From contig OZ243949.1 in assembly GCA_965214305.1 (NCBI GenBank), positions 992,001-1,056,000 on the forward strand: a stretch of 64,000 nucleotides of DNA. The letters run 5' to 3'. The notes below the pieces were generated by a model that did no database searches, was not told where the DNA came from, and was given only the letters and a program-made list of their open reading frames with translations. The first letter of the stretch is position 1. Each line of letters starts with the position of its first letter. Position numbers and translations under genes: made by a program. Shown in pieces: positions 44,453-52,947 of the stretch. The DNA comes from Azophilus sp965214305. Lineage in GTDB: Bacteria > Pseudomonadota > Gammaproteobacteria > Pseudomonadales > Azotimanducaceae.

Positions 44453-44476
44453 GAGTCGGTTCTCCCGGAGTTGTCG

Positions 44477-45268
44477 CTATCGGCCGCGGAAGTTGCCGGG
44501 CCGGCGTTCCGCTACAGCCCGCACACCCTCCCCGAAGTCTTCGGTTTGCTGCAACCGAAACTGCTCAACTCCCTCGACATCGGTGGCCGCCTGCACAACA
44601 TCGGCCAGATCACCGCGCATAATCCGACGCAGTGAAAGCAAGGCCAAGGGCGCGTTTTCGGCAATTTCACGGGCATGGGCGATGGCTGCCTGCCGCACTT
44701 CCCGCCGCGATACCAAGTGATCGAGAATACCCAGCTTTTGTGCTTGCGCACCGTCCAGACGCCGCCCCGTGGCAAACAGATCATTGGCCGCTTGTTGGCC
44801 GATGACCCTCGGCAGCACCCGCGTTAGGCCAAAACCAGGCACAAAGCCCAATTTTACGAAGTTGGCGGTAAAGCGGGACTCGGCGCACCCCACCCGAAAG
44901 TCCGCGAACATGGCGAGCCCGAAGCCGCCGCCGACAGCGGCACCCTGAACAGCCGCCACCACATATTTCTTATTGCGAAACAAGCGCACCGCCTCGCGAT
45001 AAAGGGGATTGCCGCCCTGGGCCGTGCGGCTGGCTCTTGCCTCCCGATCGGCTTGGGAGGCAAAGTTGGCACCCGCGCAAAAATGCTTACCCTGGGAGGC
45101 CAACACGATGGCGCGAACATCATCATCGTCGTCAAGCGCATCGAATAAATCGCTCAGGTCGCGAATCAGATCGACATCAAAAAAATTATTGGGCGCACGC
45201 TGAATTTCGACCAAGGCGACATGCCCGCCCGCCTCCGTTACCTGAACATCGCCCTGTTTCCGTTCCAT
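44477..45268 (-). CDS. Enoyl-CoA hydratase/isomerase family protein
   Basis: 263-residue crotonase-fold protein likely to hydrate the enoyl-CoA produced by the adjacent dehydrogenases. Oxyanion-hole motifs GKHFCAGANFASQ and AAVQGAAVGGGFGLAMFADF; the glutamate at the equivalent of the second catalytic position lies in KLGFVPGFGLTRVLPRVIG, where one expects Glu or Pro-Asp variants, so hydratase versus isomerase cannot be decided. First gene of the minus-strand acyl-CoA operon. Confidence 0.88.
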   Translation of the reverse strand: MERKQGDVQVTEAGGHVALVEIQRAPNNFFDVDLIRDLSDLFDALDDDDDVRAIVLASQGKHFCAGANFASQADREARASRTAQGGNPLYREAVRLFRNKKYVVAAVQGAAVGGGFGLAMFADFRVGCAESRFTANFVKLGFVPGFGLTRVLPRVIGQQAANDLFATGRRLDGAQAQKLGILDHLVSRREVRQAAIAHAREIAENAPLALLSLRRIMRGDLADVVQAATDVEGVEQFRLQQTEDFGEGVRAVAERRPGNFRGR

Positions 45269-45299
45269 TATTTATCTCCTCAATGATCGGTCCGGGAGC

Positions 45300-45410
45300 C
45301 TCTGCCTGCACAATGCGCGGCCGCAAATCGGTAACGATGTTCCGCTGAATTTCGTCGGCACCGCCCGTATGGAGATGGCCAAGAGCCCGGGAAACGGGTG
45401 AGATCGAGTG
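45300..45410 (-). pseudogene. C-terminal scrap of an acyl-CoA dehydrogenase
   Basis: Minus-strand frame reads SRALGHLHTGGADEIQRNIV followed by TDLRPRIVQ, matching the C-terminal GGTDEIQKNII region of acyl-CoA dehydrogenases such as the pair 2 large subunit. The rest of the gene is missing. It lies upstream of the hydratase and probably marks a third, deleted dehydrogenase. A family A end (GGGAGCCTCTGCCTGC) lies at its edge, near 45295. Confidence 0.6.
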
Positions 45411-45469
45411 CGGGCCGCCCCTTGGTGTAAAGTAGCGGATCATATCAGTTTCGATTGCGACTTTCGGCA

Positions 45470-46168
45470 ATGCACACGAACAATGCCTTCAGTGGATTCG
45501 GCCCCTCCACCATCGGCTTCCTTGAAGATCTGGAGGACAACAACAACCGTGCCTGGTTCCAAGCAAACAAAGATCGTTACGACACCGAGGTGTTGGAACC
45601 GGCACTCGCCTTCATCGCCGCCGCGGGGCCGCTATTGGCCAAAGTATCGGACTGTTTCACGGCCATTCCAAAGCGGGTGGGCGGCTCGCTGATGCGGGTT
45701 TACCGCGATACCCGATTCAGCCGCGACAAGACGCCCTACAAAACCAACATCGGCATTCAATTCCGCCACGAACTCGGCAAGGATGTGCATGCACCCGGCT
45801 ACTATCTACACATCGAAACAACCGGCTGCTTCCTGGGGGCTGGCATGTGGCGACCGGAGGCGAAAGCGCTAAGAGCGATCCGCGAGCGCATCGCCAACCG
45901 CCCCGGTGATTGGCGCAAGGTCTTGCAATCGCGCAACTTCAAAAGCGAATTCACCCTAGGTGGTACAACCCTTACCCGCCCGCCGCGCGGCTTTGGCACC
46001 GAAGCGCCCTATATCGAGGACATCAAACGCAAAGATTTTATCGGCCTCAGCGACTTTTCGATTGAAAAAGCGGCCAGCGCCGATTTCCCCGAGGCGGTTG
46101 TCGAGCGATTTGCCAGAGCGACCCCTCTGATGAAGTTTCTCTGCGCGGCGGTGGCGGTGGCGTTTTAA
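45470..46168 (+). CDS. DUF2461 (TIGR02453-type) protein
   Basis: 232 residues from the ATG at 45470 (MHTNNAFSGFGPSTIGFLED). The family signatures FLEDLEDNNNRAWFQANKDR, YRDTRFSRDKTPYKTNIGIQ and YYLHIETTGCFLGAGMW are clear. The function of the family is unknown. A single-gene unit divergent from the acyl-CoA operon; there are about 100 bases before iorA. Confidence 0.88.
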   Translation: MHTNNAFSGFGPSTIGFLEDLEDNNNRAWFQANKDRYDTEVLEPALAFIAAAGPLLAKVSDCFTAIPKRVGGSLMRVYRDTRFSRDKTPYKTNIGIQFRHELGKDVHAPGYYLHIETTGCFLGAGMWRPEAKALRAIRERIANRPGDWRKVLQSRNFKSEFTLGGTTLTRPPRGFGTEAPYIEDIKRKDFIGLSDFSIEKAASADFPEAVVERFARATPLMKFLCAAVAVAF

Positions 46169-46268
46169 TGCGTTCGCCGTCGCCCAAAAGAGCGGCCAAT
46201 GCCGCCGGAGCGCTTTCGAACAGGGCTATACTGGCGCCTTGCAACGGCAAGTATCACGGAAGTTGCTT

Positions 46269-46739
46269 ATGAGCAGGCTCAACATCAACGGGCAAACCGT
46301 TGACTTGGAATTCGATGCGGACACCCCCTTGCTTTGGGTGTTGCGCGAACAGGCCGGTTTGACCGGCACCAAATACGGCTGCGGTATCGCCCAATGCGGT
46401 GCCTGCACCGTGCATGTGGACGGCCAACCGGTACGTTCCTGTGTGACCCCGGCCACCGCCTTCACCGCCGGGCAAGCCATCACCACCATTGAGGGCTTGT
46501 CACCGGATTCCAGCCACCCCATACAACAAGCTTGGCTGGAACTGGATGTTCCCCAATGCGGCTACTGCCAGTCCGGCATGATAATGGCCGCAAGTGCGCT
46601 GCTCGACAGCAATCCGAACCCAACGGACGCCAACATCGACGCGATGGTGACCAACATTTGTCGCTGCGGCACCCTGCAACGGGTACGGCGGGGCATTCAC
46701 CGGGCGGCGGCAATCAAGGCGCGGGAGGAAACGGCATGA
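46269..46739 (+). CDS. iorA: Molybdenum hydroxylase small subunit, two [2Fe-2S] (IorA type)
   Basis: 156-residue electron-transfer subunit of an aldehyde or N-heterocycle oxidoreductase. The plant-type [2Fe-2S] site is YGCGIAQCGACTVHVDGQ with a fourth Cys at RSC; the second cluster is QCGYCQSGMIM plus NICRCGT. Best match by style is isoquinoline 1-oxidoreductase alpha subunit. The stop overlaps the large-subunit start by four bases. The electron acceptor may be one of the cytochromes downstream. Confidence 0.9.
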   Translation: MSRLNINGQTVDLEFDADTPLLWVLREQAGLTGTKYGCGIAQCGACTVHVDGQPVRSCVTPATAFTAGQAITTIEGLSPDSSHPIQQAWLELDVPQCGYCQSGMIMAASALLDSNPNPTDANIDAMVTNICRCGTLQRVRRGIHRAAAIKAREETA

Positions 46740-48988
46740 GTGGGCAGGAAGATAGCGTCGGCACCCGGAGCGGGCATGGCCAAGCTTACGCGAGCGCTTT
46801 GGCGTACCCCGAGGCAGTTGGTGAGATAGGCGGGCTAAGTCGGCGGCGTTTTTTGGTCGGCACGGCCGCGGCCGGCGCGGGCCTCTCGCTGGGCGTGCTG
46901 AGCCCCCGCACAGCCGCAGCGGCCAGAGCCGACATGGCCGATGAGGTTAACGCCTGGGTTGTCATCAAACCGGACGATTCGGTCATCATCCGCATCGCTC
47001 GCTCCGAAATGGGCCAGGGCACGCTCACCGGCTTGGCGCAAATGGTGGCGGAAGAACTCGAATGCGACTGGTCCAAGGTTGGTTGGGAATACCCCAGCCC
47101 GCGTCAAAATCTGCTGCGCGACCGGGTGTGGAAGAATTTCGCCACGGGCGGCAGCCGCGGCATCCGCGAAAGCCACCAATATGTGCGCGAGGGCGGCGCG
47201 GCGGCGCGCATGATGCTGGTGGAAGCGGCGGCCGGCCGCTGGCAAGTTCCCGTTGCGGAATGTTCCGCGGCCAACAGCCTCATTACCCACAGCCCCAGCG
47301 GACGAACCCTCAGCTTCGGTGCCGTGGCCAACGAGGCCGCAAAACTGGCACCGCCCCTGGCAGTCAAGCTAAAAGACCCCAAGGATTGGCAGATCATCGG
47401 CCAACCGGTTAAGCGCCTGGACACCGCGGACAAACTGAACGGCAAACAAGTGTTCGGCGCCGATATCCAACTGCCGGGCATGCTCAACGCCGCCGTCGCC
47501 GCCTGCCCTGTCCCCGGCGGTACGCGCAAGCGCTTCGACCCTGCCCAAGTAACCGGTATGGCCGGCGTCAAGGGCGTTGTGCCGCTGGACAATAACGCTG
47601 TCGCCGTGGTGGCCGATACCTGGTGGCGGGCGCAAAAGGCGCTAAAGGCATTAGCCATCGAATGGGATTTCGGCGAGGGCGGCAAGTTGCATCAGGCGGA
47701 CATCGTCGCCCGTCTCGATGAGGGGTTGACGGCCGATACCCGGCTGGTGGGCAACCAAAGCGGCGATGCCCTGGCGGGGTTGAAGTCTGCGGATACCCTG
47801 GTGGAGGCGGTCTACAGTTATCCCTACCTAAACCACGCCACCATGGAACCCATGAACGCCACGGCCCGCTGGAGCGAGGATTTCTGCGAAATCTGGTGCC
47901 CCACCCAAAACGGCGAAGCGGCTCATGCCGCCGCCGCCGAGGCCGCCGGCCTGCCCTTGCAACAGGTGGACGTACACAAAGTGCATCTCGGCGGTGGCTT
48001 CGGGCGCCGGGGTGTTCCCGATTACGTGCGACAAGCCGTGCTCATCGCCAAACAATTTCCGGATACCCCGGTCAAACTGCTTTGGTCCCGAGAAGAAGAC
48101 ATGATGCAAGGCTTCTTCCATCCCATTACCAAGGCGCGTATTCGCGGTGGCTTGGATGCGAACGGCAGGGTGAAGGCGCTGCATATACGCATCTCCGGGC
48201 AATCCATACTCGCTGGCTTGATGCCGGACCGCTTGGTCAACGGCATCGATTTCGCCACTTTCCAAGGTCTGCTGCCGCAGGGCGATCAAGGCATTAGCTA
48301 CCAGTTCGATAACCTGCTGGTGGACCACGCCATGCGCAACACCCACATCCGCCCGGGTTTCTGGCGCGGTGTCAATGCCAACCCCAATGCCATTTACATG
48401 GAGTGTTTTCTGGACGAACTCGCTCAGGCGGCGGGCATTGATGCCCTGGCATTCCGCAAGCCCCTGATGCGTGGAAATCCGAAAGGTTGGGCCGTATTGA
48501 ACAAGGTGGCCGAGCATTCCGGCTGGGCCACCCGCAAGGAAGACGGCCGACATCTGGGATTGGCTGTATTCCACACCTTCGGCAGCGATGTGGCCGCTTG
48601 CGCGGAAGTGACCGTCGAGGCAAACGAGGCCCTGCGCATTAAGCGCATCGTCGCGGCAACAGACCCCGGCATCTGCGTCAATCCACAGCAAACCGAAGCC
48701 CAGGTGGAAGGTTCCTTCGTCTACGGCCTAAGCGCTCTGCTTTACGGGGAATGTACGGTGCAGGACGGGCAAATCGAACAGCGCAACTTCAACAGTTTCC
48801 AATCGTTGCGCCTCGCGCAGATGCCCGAGGTGGAAACCATCGTTATGCCGTCCGGCGGCTTCTGGGGCGGTGTCGGCGAACCCACCATCGCCGTGGCGGC
48901 ACCGGCGGTGTTGAACGCGATCTTCGCGGCGACCGGCAAGCGTTACCGAGAGGTACCGTTGCAGCGCAGCGGGATCAAGTTCGCATAG
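46736..48988 (+). CDS. iorB: Molybdenum hydroxylase large subunit (IorB type), Tat signal
   Basis: 750 residues. A twin-arginine signal SRRRFLVGTAAAGAGLSLG is at about residues 38-56, implying export of the folded molybdopterin enzyme. Cofactor motifs: ARSEMGQGTLTGLAQM, KVHLGGGFGRRGVPDYV, HIRPGFWRGVNANPNAIYME and GGVGEPTIAVAAPAVLNAIF. Ahead of the Tat motif the frame reads YASALAYPEAVGEIGG, encoded by a family E repeat arm (about 46800-46838), so the N-terminal extension is probably repeat-derived. An aldehyde or heterocycle is the likely substrate. Confidence 0.9.
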   Translation: MSGQEDSVGTRSGHGQAYASALAYPEAVGEIGGLSRRRFLVGTAAAGAGLSLGVLSPRTAAAARADMADEVNAWVVIKPDDSVIIRIARSEMGQGTLTGLAQMVAEELECDWSKVGWEYPSPRQNLLRDRVWKNFATGGSRGIRESHQYVREGGAAARMMLVEAAAGRWQVPVAECSAANSLITHSPSGRTLSFGAVANEAAKLAPPLAVKLKDPKDWQIIGQPVKRLDTADKLNGKQVFGADIQLPGMLNAAVAACPVPGGTRKRFDPAQVTGMAGVKGVVPLDNNAVAVVADTWWRAQKALKALAIEWDFGEGGKLHQADIVARLDEGLTADTRLVGNQSGDALAGLKSADTLVEAVYSYPYLNHATMEPMNATARWSEDFCEIWCPTQNGEAAHAAAAEAAGLPLQQVDVHKVHLGGGFGRRGVPDYVRQAVLIAKQFPDTPVKLLWSREEDMMQGFFHPITKARIRGGLDANGRVKALHIRISGQSILAGLMPDRLVNGIDFATFQGLLPQGDQGISYQFDNLLVDHAMRNTHIRPGFWRGVNANPNAIYMECFLDELAQAAGIDALAFRKPLMRGNPKGWAVLNKVAEHSGWATRKEDGRHLGLAVFHTFGSDVAACAEVTVEANEALRIKRIVAATDPGICVNPQQTEAQVEGSFVYGLSALLYGECTVQDGQIEQRNFNSFQSLRLAQMPEVETIVMPSGGFWGGVGEPTIAVAAPAVLNAIFAATGKRYREVPLQRSGIKFA

Positions 48989-49040
48989 GCATACAACGGG
49001 ATACTTGGCCGGCCTATCTTGCTAACTTTCGTCGCTAAAG

Positions 49041-49209
49041 CCCGGGTGCCTCTGCCCGCGGAAGTCGCGAAAGCGAAAAGCCGCGCTCATAGGTCCCGTT
49101 GGCTTGTCGATTGAGGCGAATATCGAGCCCCATGCAACGAAATCGAGCGGCCGACGGCGCGGATGAGAGCGGATTTACAGCCGCGAATTCCGCAGGCAGA
49201 GGCTCCTAG
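49041..49209. mobile_element. Repeat family A element, copy A3 (inverted relative to A2 and A4)
   Basis: Left end CCCGGGTGCCTCTGCCCGCG, right end CCGCAGGCAGAGGCTCCTAG. The interior matches the reverse complement of A5 closely and of A2/A4 more weakly, so two subfamilies exist. It fills most of the gap between iorB and the cytochrome gene. Confidence 0.85.
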
Positions 49210-49263
49210 TGCGCCCGATCACTCGGTGGCAAGCGGGTCGGGTGCTCCGCTTTGGGGTGCGTA

Positions 49264-49716
49264 ATGGCATTAATGTTGCGCTTGGGTGCGCTGGTTTTTC
49301 TGAGCATATTCGCCTCGATCGGTTTGGCGGCCGGTACCGCATCCGAGGCTCCTGACCGAGTCAATCAGCAGCGCAACACGGCTACCCCGGACTTATCGAA
49401 CCCGCATCCGAACCAGCCCGCAACCAGCAATGCGGATGTGCATAGGAACACCGCAGCCCCTGATGCAACGACGGAGGTCGCCCGCTTGCTTGCACAAAGC
49501 TGCACGGGTTGTCATGGACAGACCGCGGCATCGACCATTCCCGCCATCAACGCGATATCGCCTGCGGATCTGCAACGCATGTTAGGCGAATTCAGGCGCG
49601 GGGACCGACCCAGTACGATAATGGGTAGAATCACGCCCGCTTACAGTGATAATGAAATCCAACTGCTCGCCAAGGGCCTGCTGCAGTTGGGAAGGGAGCC
49701 AAACGGCGGCGAGTGA
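49264..49716 (+). CDS. Monoheme c-type cytochrome, probable FccB partner
   Basis: 150 residues with a signal peptide (LGALVFLSIFASIGLAAG), a Pro/Asn/Thr-rich linker of about 50 residues, then one heme site CTGCHG and MGRITPAYSDNEIQLLAKGL, where MGR could supply the axial Met. The end resembles the small cytochrome subunit of flavocytochrome c sulfide dehydrogenase (FccA, monoheme type). The ATG at 49264 is used. The flavoprotein subunit gene follows 124 bases later, the gap carrying repeat remnants. Confidence 0.75.
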   Translation: MALMLRLGALVFLSIFASIGLAAGTASEAPDRVNQQRNTATPDLSNPHPNQPATSNADVHRNTAAPDATTEVARLLAQSCTGCHGQTAASTIPAINAISPADLQRMLGEFRRGDRPSTIMGRITPAYSDNEIQLLAKGLLQLGREPNGGE

Positions 49717-49782
49717 GCATATCTCACCCAGGAGCCTGCCCAGCGCCGCAAGTTGGTCCAATATCCAGGCTAGCGTTTGACT

Positions 49783-49805
49783 GCGGAAAAATTCAAACTG
49801 CGACA
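49783..49805. repeat. Repeat family D, right-end fragment
   Basis: Reads GGAAAAATTCAAACTGCGAC, matching the right end of D1 and D2. It lies just upstream of fccB. Confidence 0.65.
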
Positions 49806-49840
49806 CTCACTTCCAAACGGGTTCAGTGCCTCTGCGCAGC

Positions 49841-51109
49841 ATGGTTAACCGCAGAAAACTCCTACTCGGTCTCGGTGCAAGTGCTGCCTGGGGACGGGCA
49901 AACGCCGTCAAAACGGAGCGCGGCTTAGCGCGGGTTGTGGTGGTTGGCGGCGGCTTTGCGGGCACCTCCTGCGCACTCGCATTGAAAGCCACGGCGCCGC
50001 ACTTGGCGGTCACGCTGCTGGCAGCCGAGCGCACCTACACCGCTTGCCCCTTGAGTAATCTGGTGCTAACCGGCACCCGACCCATGGGGTCTCAGCAATT
50101 CGGCTACGGCTCGGTGGCGGCGCGGGGTGTGGCGGTCGTTCATGCACGAGCAAGCGCGGTCAATGCCGCCAAGCGGTACCTGACATTAGCCAATGGCGAA
50201 CAGCTACCCTATGATCGCCTGGTGCTCGCTCCCGGTATCGAGTTCGATTGGCGAGCCATGCCGGGGCACAGCCAGGCCGCATCCGCACAGATGCCCCACG
50301 CTTGGCAGGCGGGCGAGCAGACCCTGCGACTGCGCAACCAGCTACGAGCCATGCCGAACGGCGGCCTGGTGTTGATGGTCGTGCCGGACAACCCCTACCG
50401 TTGCCCCCCCGGACCCTACGAGCGGGCGAGCTTGATCGCCCACTACCTCAGGGCGCATAAGCCGAAGTCGAAGCTACTGATCCTCGACGCCAAAGACCGT
50501 TTTTCCAAGCAGGCGCTGTTCACCCAAGCCTGGCAACGTTTCTACGGCGACCTAATCGAGTGGCGCGGCCGTTCGGATGGCGGCGAAGTGATTTCCGTCG
50601 CGCCCGACACCATGACGGTCAATACCGATTTCGAGACATTCAGAGGCGATGTGGTCAACCTGATTCCAAGGCAGCGGGCGGCTGCCATTGCCCAAACCGC
50701 GGGTGTTACGGATGCCAGTGGATGGTGTCCGGTATTGCCGGTAACGTTCGAATCCCGGCTACAGCCGAACATACACATCATCGGCGATGCGGCCATCGCC
50801 AATGCCATACCGAAATCCGCGTTCGCCGCCGACGCCCAAGCCAAGTATTGCGCCGTGCAGGTGGCAAGGTTGCTGACAGACCAAGCCCCCCTGCCCAGCA
50901 AGCTCATCAACACCTGCTATAGCTTGGCAAATCCGGAATACGGTTTTTCCATCGCCGGGGTCTATCGACCAACCGATGCGGCTTGGGTGGAAGTAGCGGG
51001 TGGTGTCAGCCCCTTGGCGGCAGATGACCCAATACGCCGCCTGGAGGCAACCCATGCACACCAATGGTTTGCAACCCTGACAGCGGACATATTCGGTGAG
51101 CGCTCATAA
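49841..51109 (+). CDS. fccB: Flavocytochrome c sulfide dehydrogenase, flavoprotein subunit
   Basis: Periplasmic FAD enzyme oxidising sulfide to sulfur and passing electrons to a c-type cytochrome. 422 residues. Tat-like signal MVNRRKLLLGLGASAAWG, Rossmann motif VVVVGGGFAGTSCALALKA, redox cysteines in YTACPLSNLVLTG and YRCPPGPYERASLIAHYL, second FAD motif IHIIGDAAIANAIPKSAFAA. The ATG at 49841 is preferred over the GTG at 49826. Together with the cytochrome gene upstream and sox genes downstream it defines a sulfur-oxidation block. Confidence 0.92.
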   Translation: MVNRRKLLLGLGASAAWGRANAVKTERGLARVVVVGGGFAGTSCALALKATAPHLAVTLLAAERTYTACPLSNLVLTGTRPMGSQQFGYGSVAARGVAVVHARASAVNAAKRYLTLANGEQLPYDRLVLAPGIEFDWRAMPGHSQAASAQMPHAWQAGEQTLRLRNQLRAMPNGGLVLMVVPDNPYRCPPGPYERASLIAHYLRAHKPKSKLLILDAKDRFSKQALFTQAWQRFYGDLIEWRGRSDGGEVISVAPDTMTVNTDFETFRGDVVNLIPRQRAAAIAQTAGVTDASGWCPVLPVTFESRLQPNIHIIGDAAIANAIPKSAFAADAQAKYCAVQVARLLTDQAPLPSKLINTCYSLANPEYGFSIAGVYRPTDAAWVEVAGGVSPLAADDPIRRLEATHAHQWFATLTADIFGERS

Positions 51110-51236
51110 AGCGGCGCTGCCGATCCGCGCGAGCAGAGGCCCCGTACTGGCAAAAGTTGTTGAGCCATGTGGGCCAAGCGGGATCCAAGCACCGTACTTG
51201 ACAGCGGCCGGGTCTGTAGCAAGAAGCTGATGAAAC

Positions 51237-51767
51237 ATGCTGCTGGTTGTCTTGACACTATCGAGGCGGGCGCGCCGTTCGGCTAATACCCGCAGACCGT
51301 TACCGCCCTACTCGCCCCGGCGATGGCGCGGATATGGGCTGCTCGTCGCGTTTATGGCCGTCGTACCGCTTGCCGAGGCAAGGGTTGCCGGTGGCGATGC
51401 ACAACGAGGCCGGCAGATATTTCTCGATAGGGAGTTGGGGCACTGCATCCTTTGCCATCAAACCAAGCAGGTCGATGCGCCGTTTCAGGGCAACCTGGGG
51501 CCGGAACTAAGCGATGTTGCCGCACGTCTGACCGCCGCCGAGATTCGCGCCAAAGTAACCGACCCCACCGTTGCCAACCCGGAATCGGCCATGCCCGCCT
51601 TTCGCCGCACCCAAGGCTTGCGCCAAGTGGCTGATGCCCGTGCGGACAAACCTATTTTGACCGCCGAGCAGTTGGCGGACCTAATGGCTTTCCTAGTCGA
51701 ACTCAGGGATTCGCACGGAGCACAGCCCAAGGCCGAGCAAGACGCAGCAGACTCACCGATAAGATAG
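51237..51767 (+). CDS. soxX: Sulfur-oxidation c-type cytochrome SoxX
   Basis: 176 residues with a signal region and one heme motif LGHCILCHQTK. FQGNLGPELSDVAARL, AMPAFRRTQGLRQV (axial Met) and AEQLADLMAFLVEL match SoxX, the monoheme partner of SoxA that attaches thiosulfate to SoxY. The first ~40 residues are arginine-rich and longer than needed for a signal peptide, so an internal start (MAVVPLAEARVAGG region) is possible. Separated from soxY by palindrome B1. Confidence 0.88.
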   Translation: MLLVVLTLSRRARRSANTRRPLPPYSPRRWRGYGLLVAFMAVVPLAEARVAGGDAQRGRQIFLDRELGHCILCHQTKQVDAPFQGNLGPELSDVAARLTAAEIRAKVTDPTVANPESAMPAFRRTQGLRQVADARADKPILTAEQLADLMAFLVELRDSHGAQPKAEQDAADSPIR

Positions 51768-51902
51768 GCATGCGCTGGTACCCCATAGATGCCCTGGTCA
51801 GTAGCAGGCTGTGCGGGTAAATATTAGAGAGTTATTTATCTATTTGACTCCCACGGCCACAACAAATTGTGACAAGCCGTTTTTATGAGAACAACATCCA
51901 AG

Positions 51903-52059
51903 TGTCCTGTCCCGCAAATAAGTGTGATTATGCGTGGCCGTTTCGGCCCCCGGCTGCGTTGCTCCTCCTTCTGTGGGGCCTGCCACAGGGCGTCGTCGCG
52001 CCTTGCCGGGAACCGAAACGGCCTAGCGCCTAAAACCCACTTATTTACGGGACAGGACA
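51903..52059. mobile_element. Repeat family B element B1 (157-bp palindrome)
   Basis: Ends are inverted repeats: TGTCCTGTCCCGCAAATAAG and CTTATTTACGGGACAGGACA. Symmetry continues through GGCCGTTTCGG...CCGAAACGGCC. The right arm is identical over 71 bases to B2 at 22999-23069. It lies between soxX and soxY. The next 70 bases (52060-52130) are AT-rich, unlike the rest of the window. The gap 51768-52129 contains no gene that I can see. Confidence 0.93.
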
Positions 52060-52129
52060 TAGTGGAAGATGGCGTTAAGTGTATAGATCATAAATATTAA
52101 TTTAAATTTTAAGTAAATAGAATAAAATA

Positions 52130-52606
52130 TTGAATATAAAAGAAAAATATAAGAATTTTTCCCGCCGAGAATGGCTCGCTCGAACAGCGGGCGGCATGCT
52201 CCTGTTGGCCCTGCCACTGCCCTTGCGAGCGCTACCGGAAAACACCCGCGCGCTGTTGACGCAAACCTACGGCGACGCTGAAATGCGCTTTGCACGGGTT
52301 GCGCTTTCCCTGCCCGCTTTAGCCGAAAACGGCAATTCCGTCGCTTTCGGTGTCAGGGTGGAAAGCCCGCCGGACGAGATGAATCGGGTACTGAGTCTGG
52401 ACATCTTCGCTCCGGAAAATCCCAATCCGAGCATTGCCCGATTCACTTTCGGGCCCGCTTGCGGGAAGGCAAACGCACGCACCCGCATCCGCATGGCGGC
52501 CTCGCAAACAGTGGTCGCCGTAGCGCGTTTCGCTAACGGCGACCTATTCGCCGGCGCCGCCGCAATCGTTGTCACTGAAGCCGCTTGCCTGGACTTTCTG
52601 TTCTGA
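52130..52606 (+). CDS. soxY: SoxY-like sulfur carrier with an atypical C terminus
   Basis: 158 residues from the TTG at 52130. Tat signal FSRREWLARTAGGMLLLALP; the mature domain has NGNSVAFGVRVESPPDEMNR, VLSLDIFAPENPNPSIARFT and RIRMAASQTVVAVARFANGD, matching SoxY. Normal SoxY ends in GGCGG, whose Cys carries the sulfur substrate. Here the end is VVTEAACLDFLF: a Cys at the right place, but with Ala-Ala before it and a hydrophobic tail after it. soxZ follows after a repeat A element. It is either a variant carrier or a decayed end. Confidence 0.82.
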   Translation: MNIKEKYKNFSRREWLARTAGGMLLLALPLPLRALPENTRALLTQTYGDAEMRFARVALSLPALAENGNSVAFGVRVESPPDEMNRVLSLDIFAPENPNPSIARFTFGPACGKANARTRIRMAASQTVVAVARFANGDLFAGAAAIVVTEAACLDFLF

Positions 52607-52639
52607 AGGCAAGCCAAGCAAGTTGTTGAGATATCTGAG

Positions 52640-52806
52640 CTAGGAGCCTCTGCCTGCGGAATTCACGGCTGCAAATCCGCTTCCGCTCGCCCCTTTGAAC
52701 GTTCGATTTCGTCAAATAGGGCTGGATATTCTCCTCAATCGCCCGCCCAAAGGGACGGCGGTATCGAATTTTCGCTTTCGCGACTTCCGCAGGCAGAGGC
52801 GCCTAG
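52640..52806. mobile_element. Repeat family A element, copy A4 (~167 bp)
   Basis: Left end CTAGGAGCCTCTGCCTGCGG, right end CCGCAGGCAGAGGCGCCTAG: near-perfect terminal inverted repeats bounded by CTAG on both sides. It matches A2 throughout. It lies between soxY and soxZ and is followed by a single family G unit (about 52808-52850). No gene in 52607-52947. Confidence 0.9.
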
Positions 52807-52947
52807 GAGCCCTCAGCCGGGGAGCGCGAGGGGTAAGCTCCTCGATAAGGTCGCTTTTGCCTGTGCTAGACTGCCGGGCATGGATGCTGTGCGGAAAAAT
52901 CGCAGAGGCACGAGGCCCAACCGCGTTTTTCAAGTTGATGTCGGCCA

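Noticed and set aside
47828..48691. 287-codon minus-strand frame inside iorB
   Set aside because: Antisense shadow of a clear molybdenum hydroxylase subunit.
50745..50765. tRNA T-arm-like sequence GTTCGAATCCCGGC
   Set aside because: It lies inside fccB codons (VTFESRLQP) and no acceptor stem or anticodon arm surrounds it.
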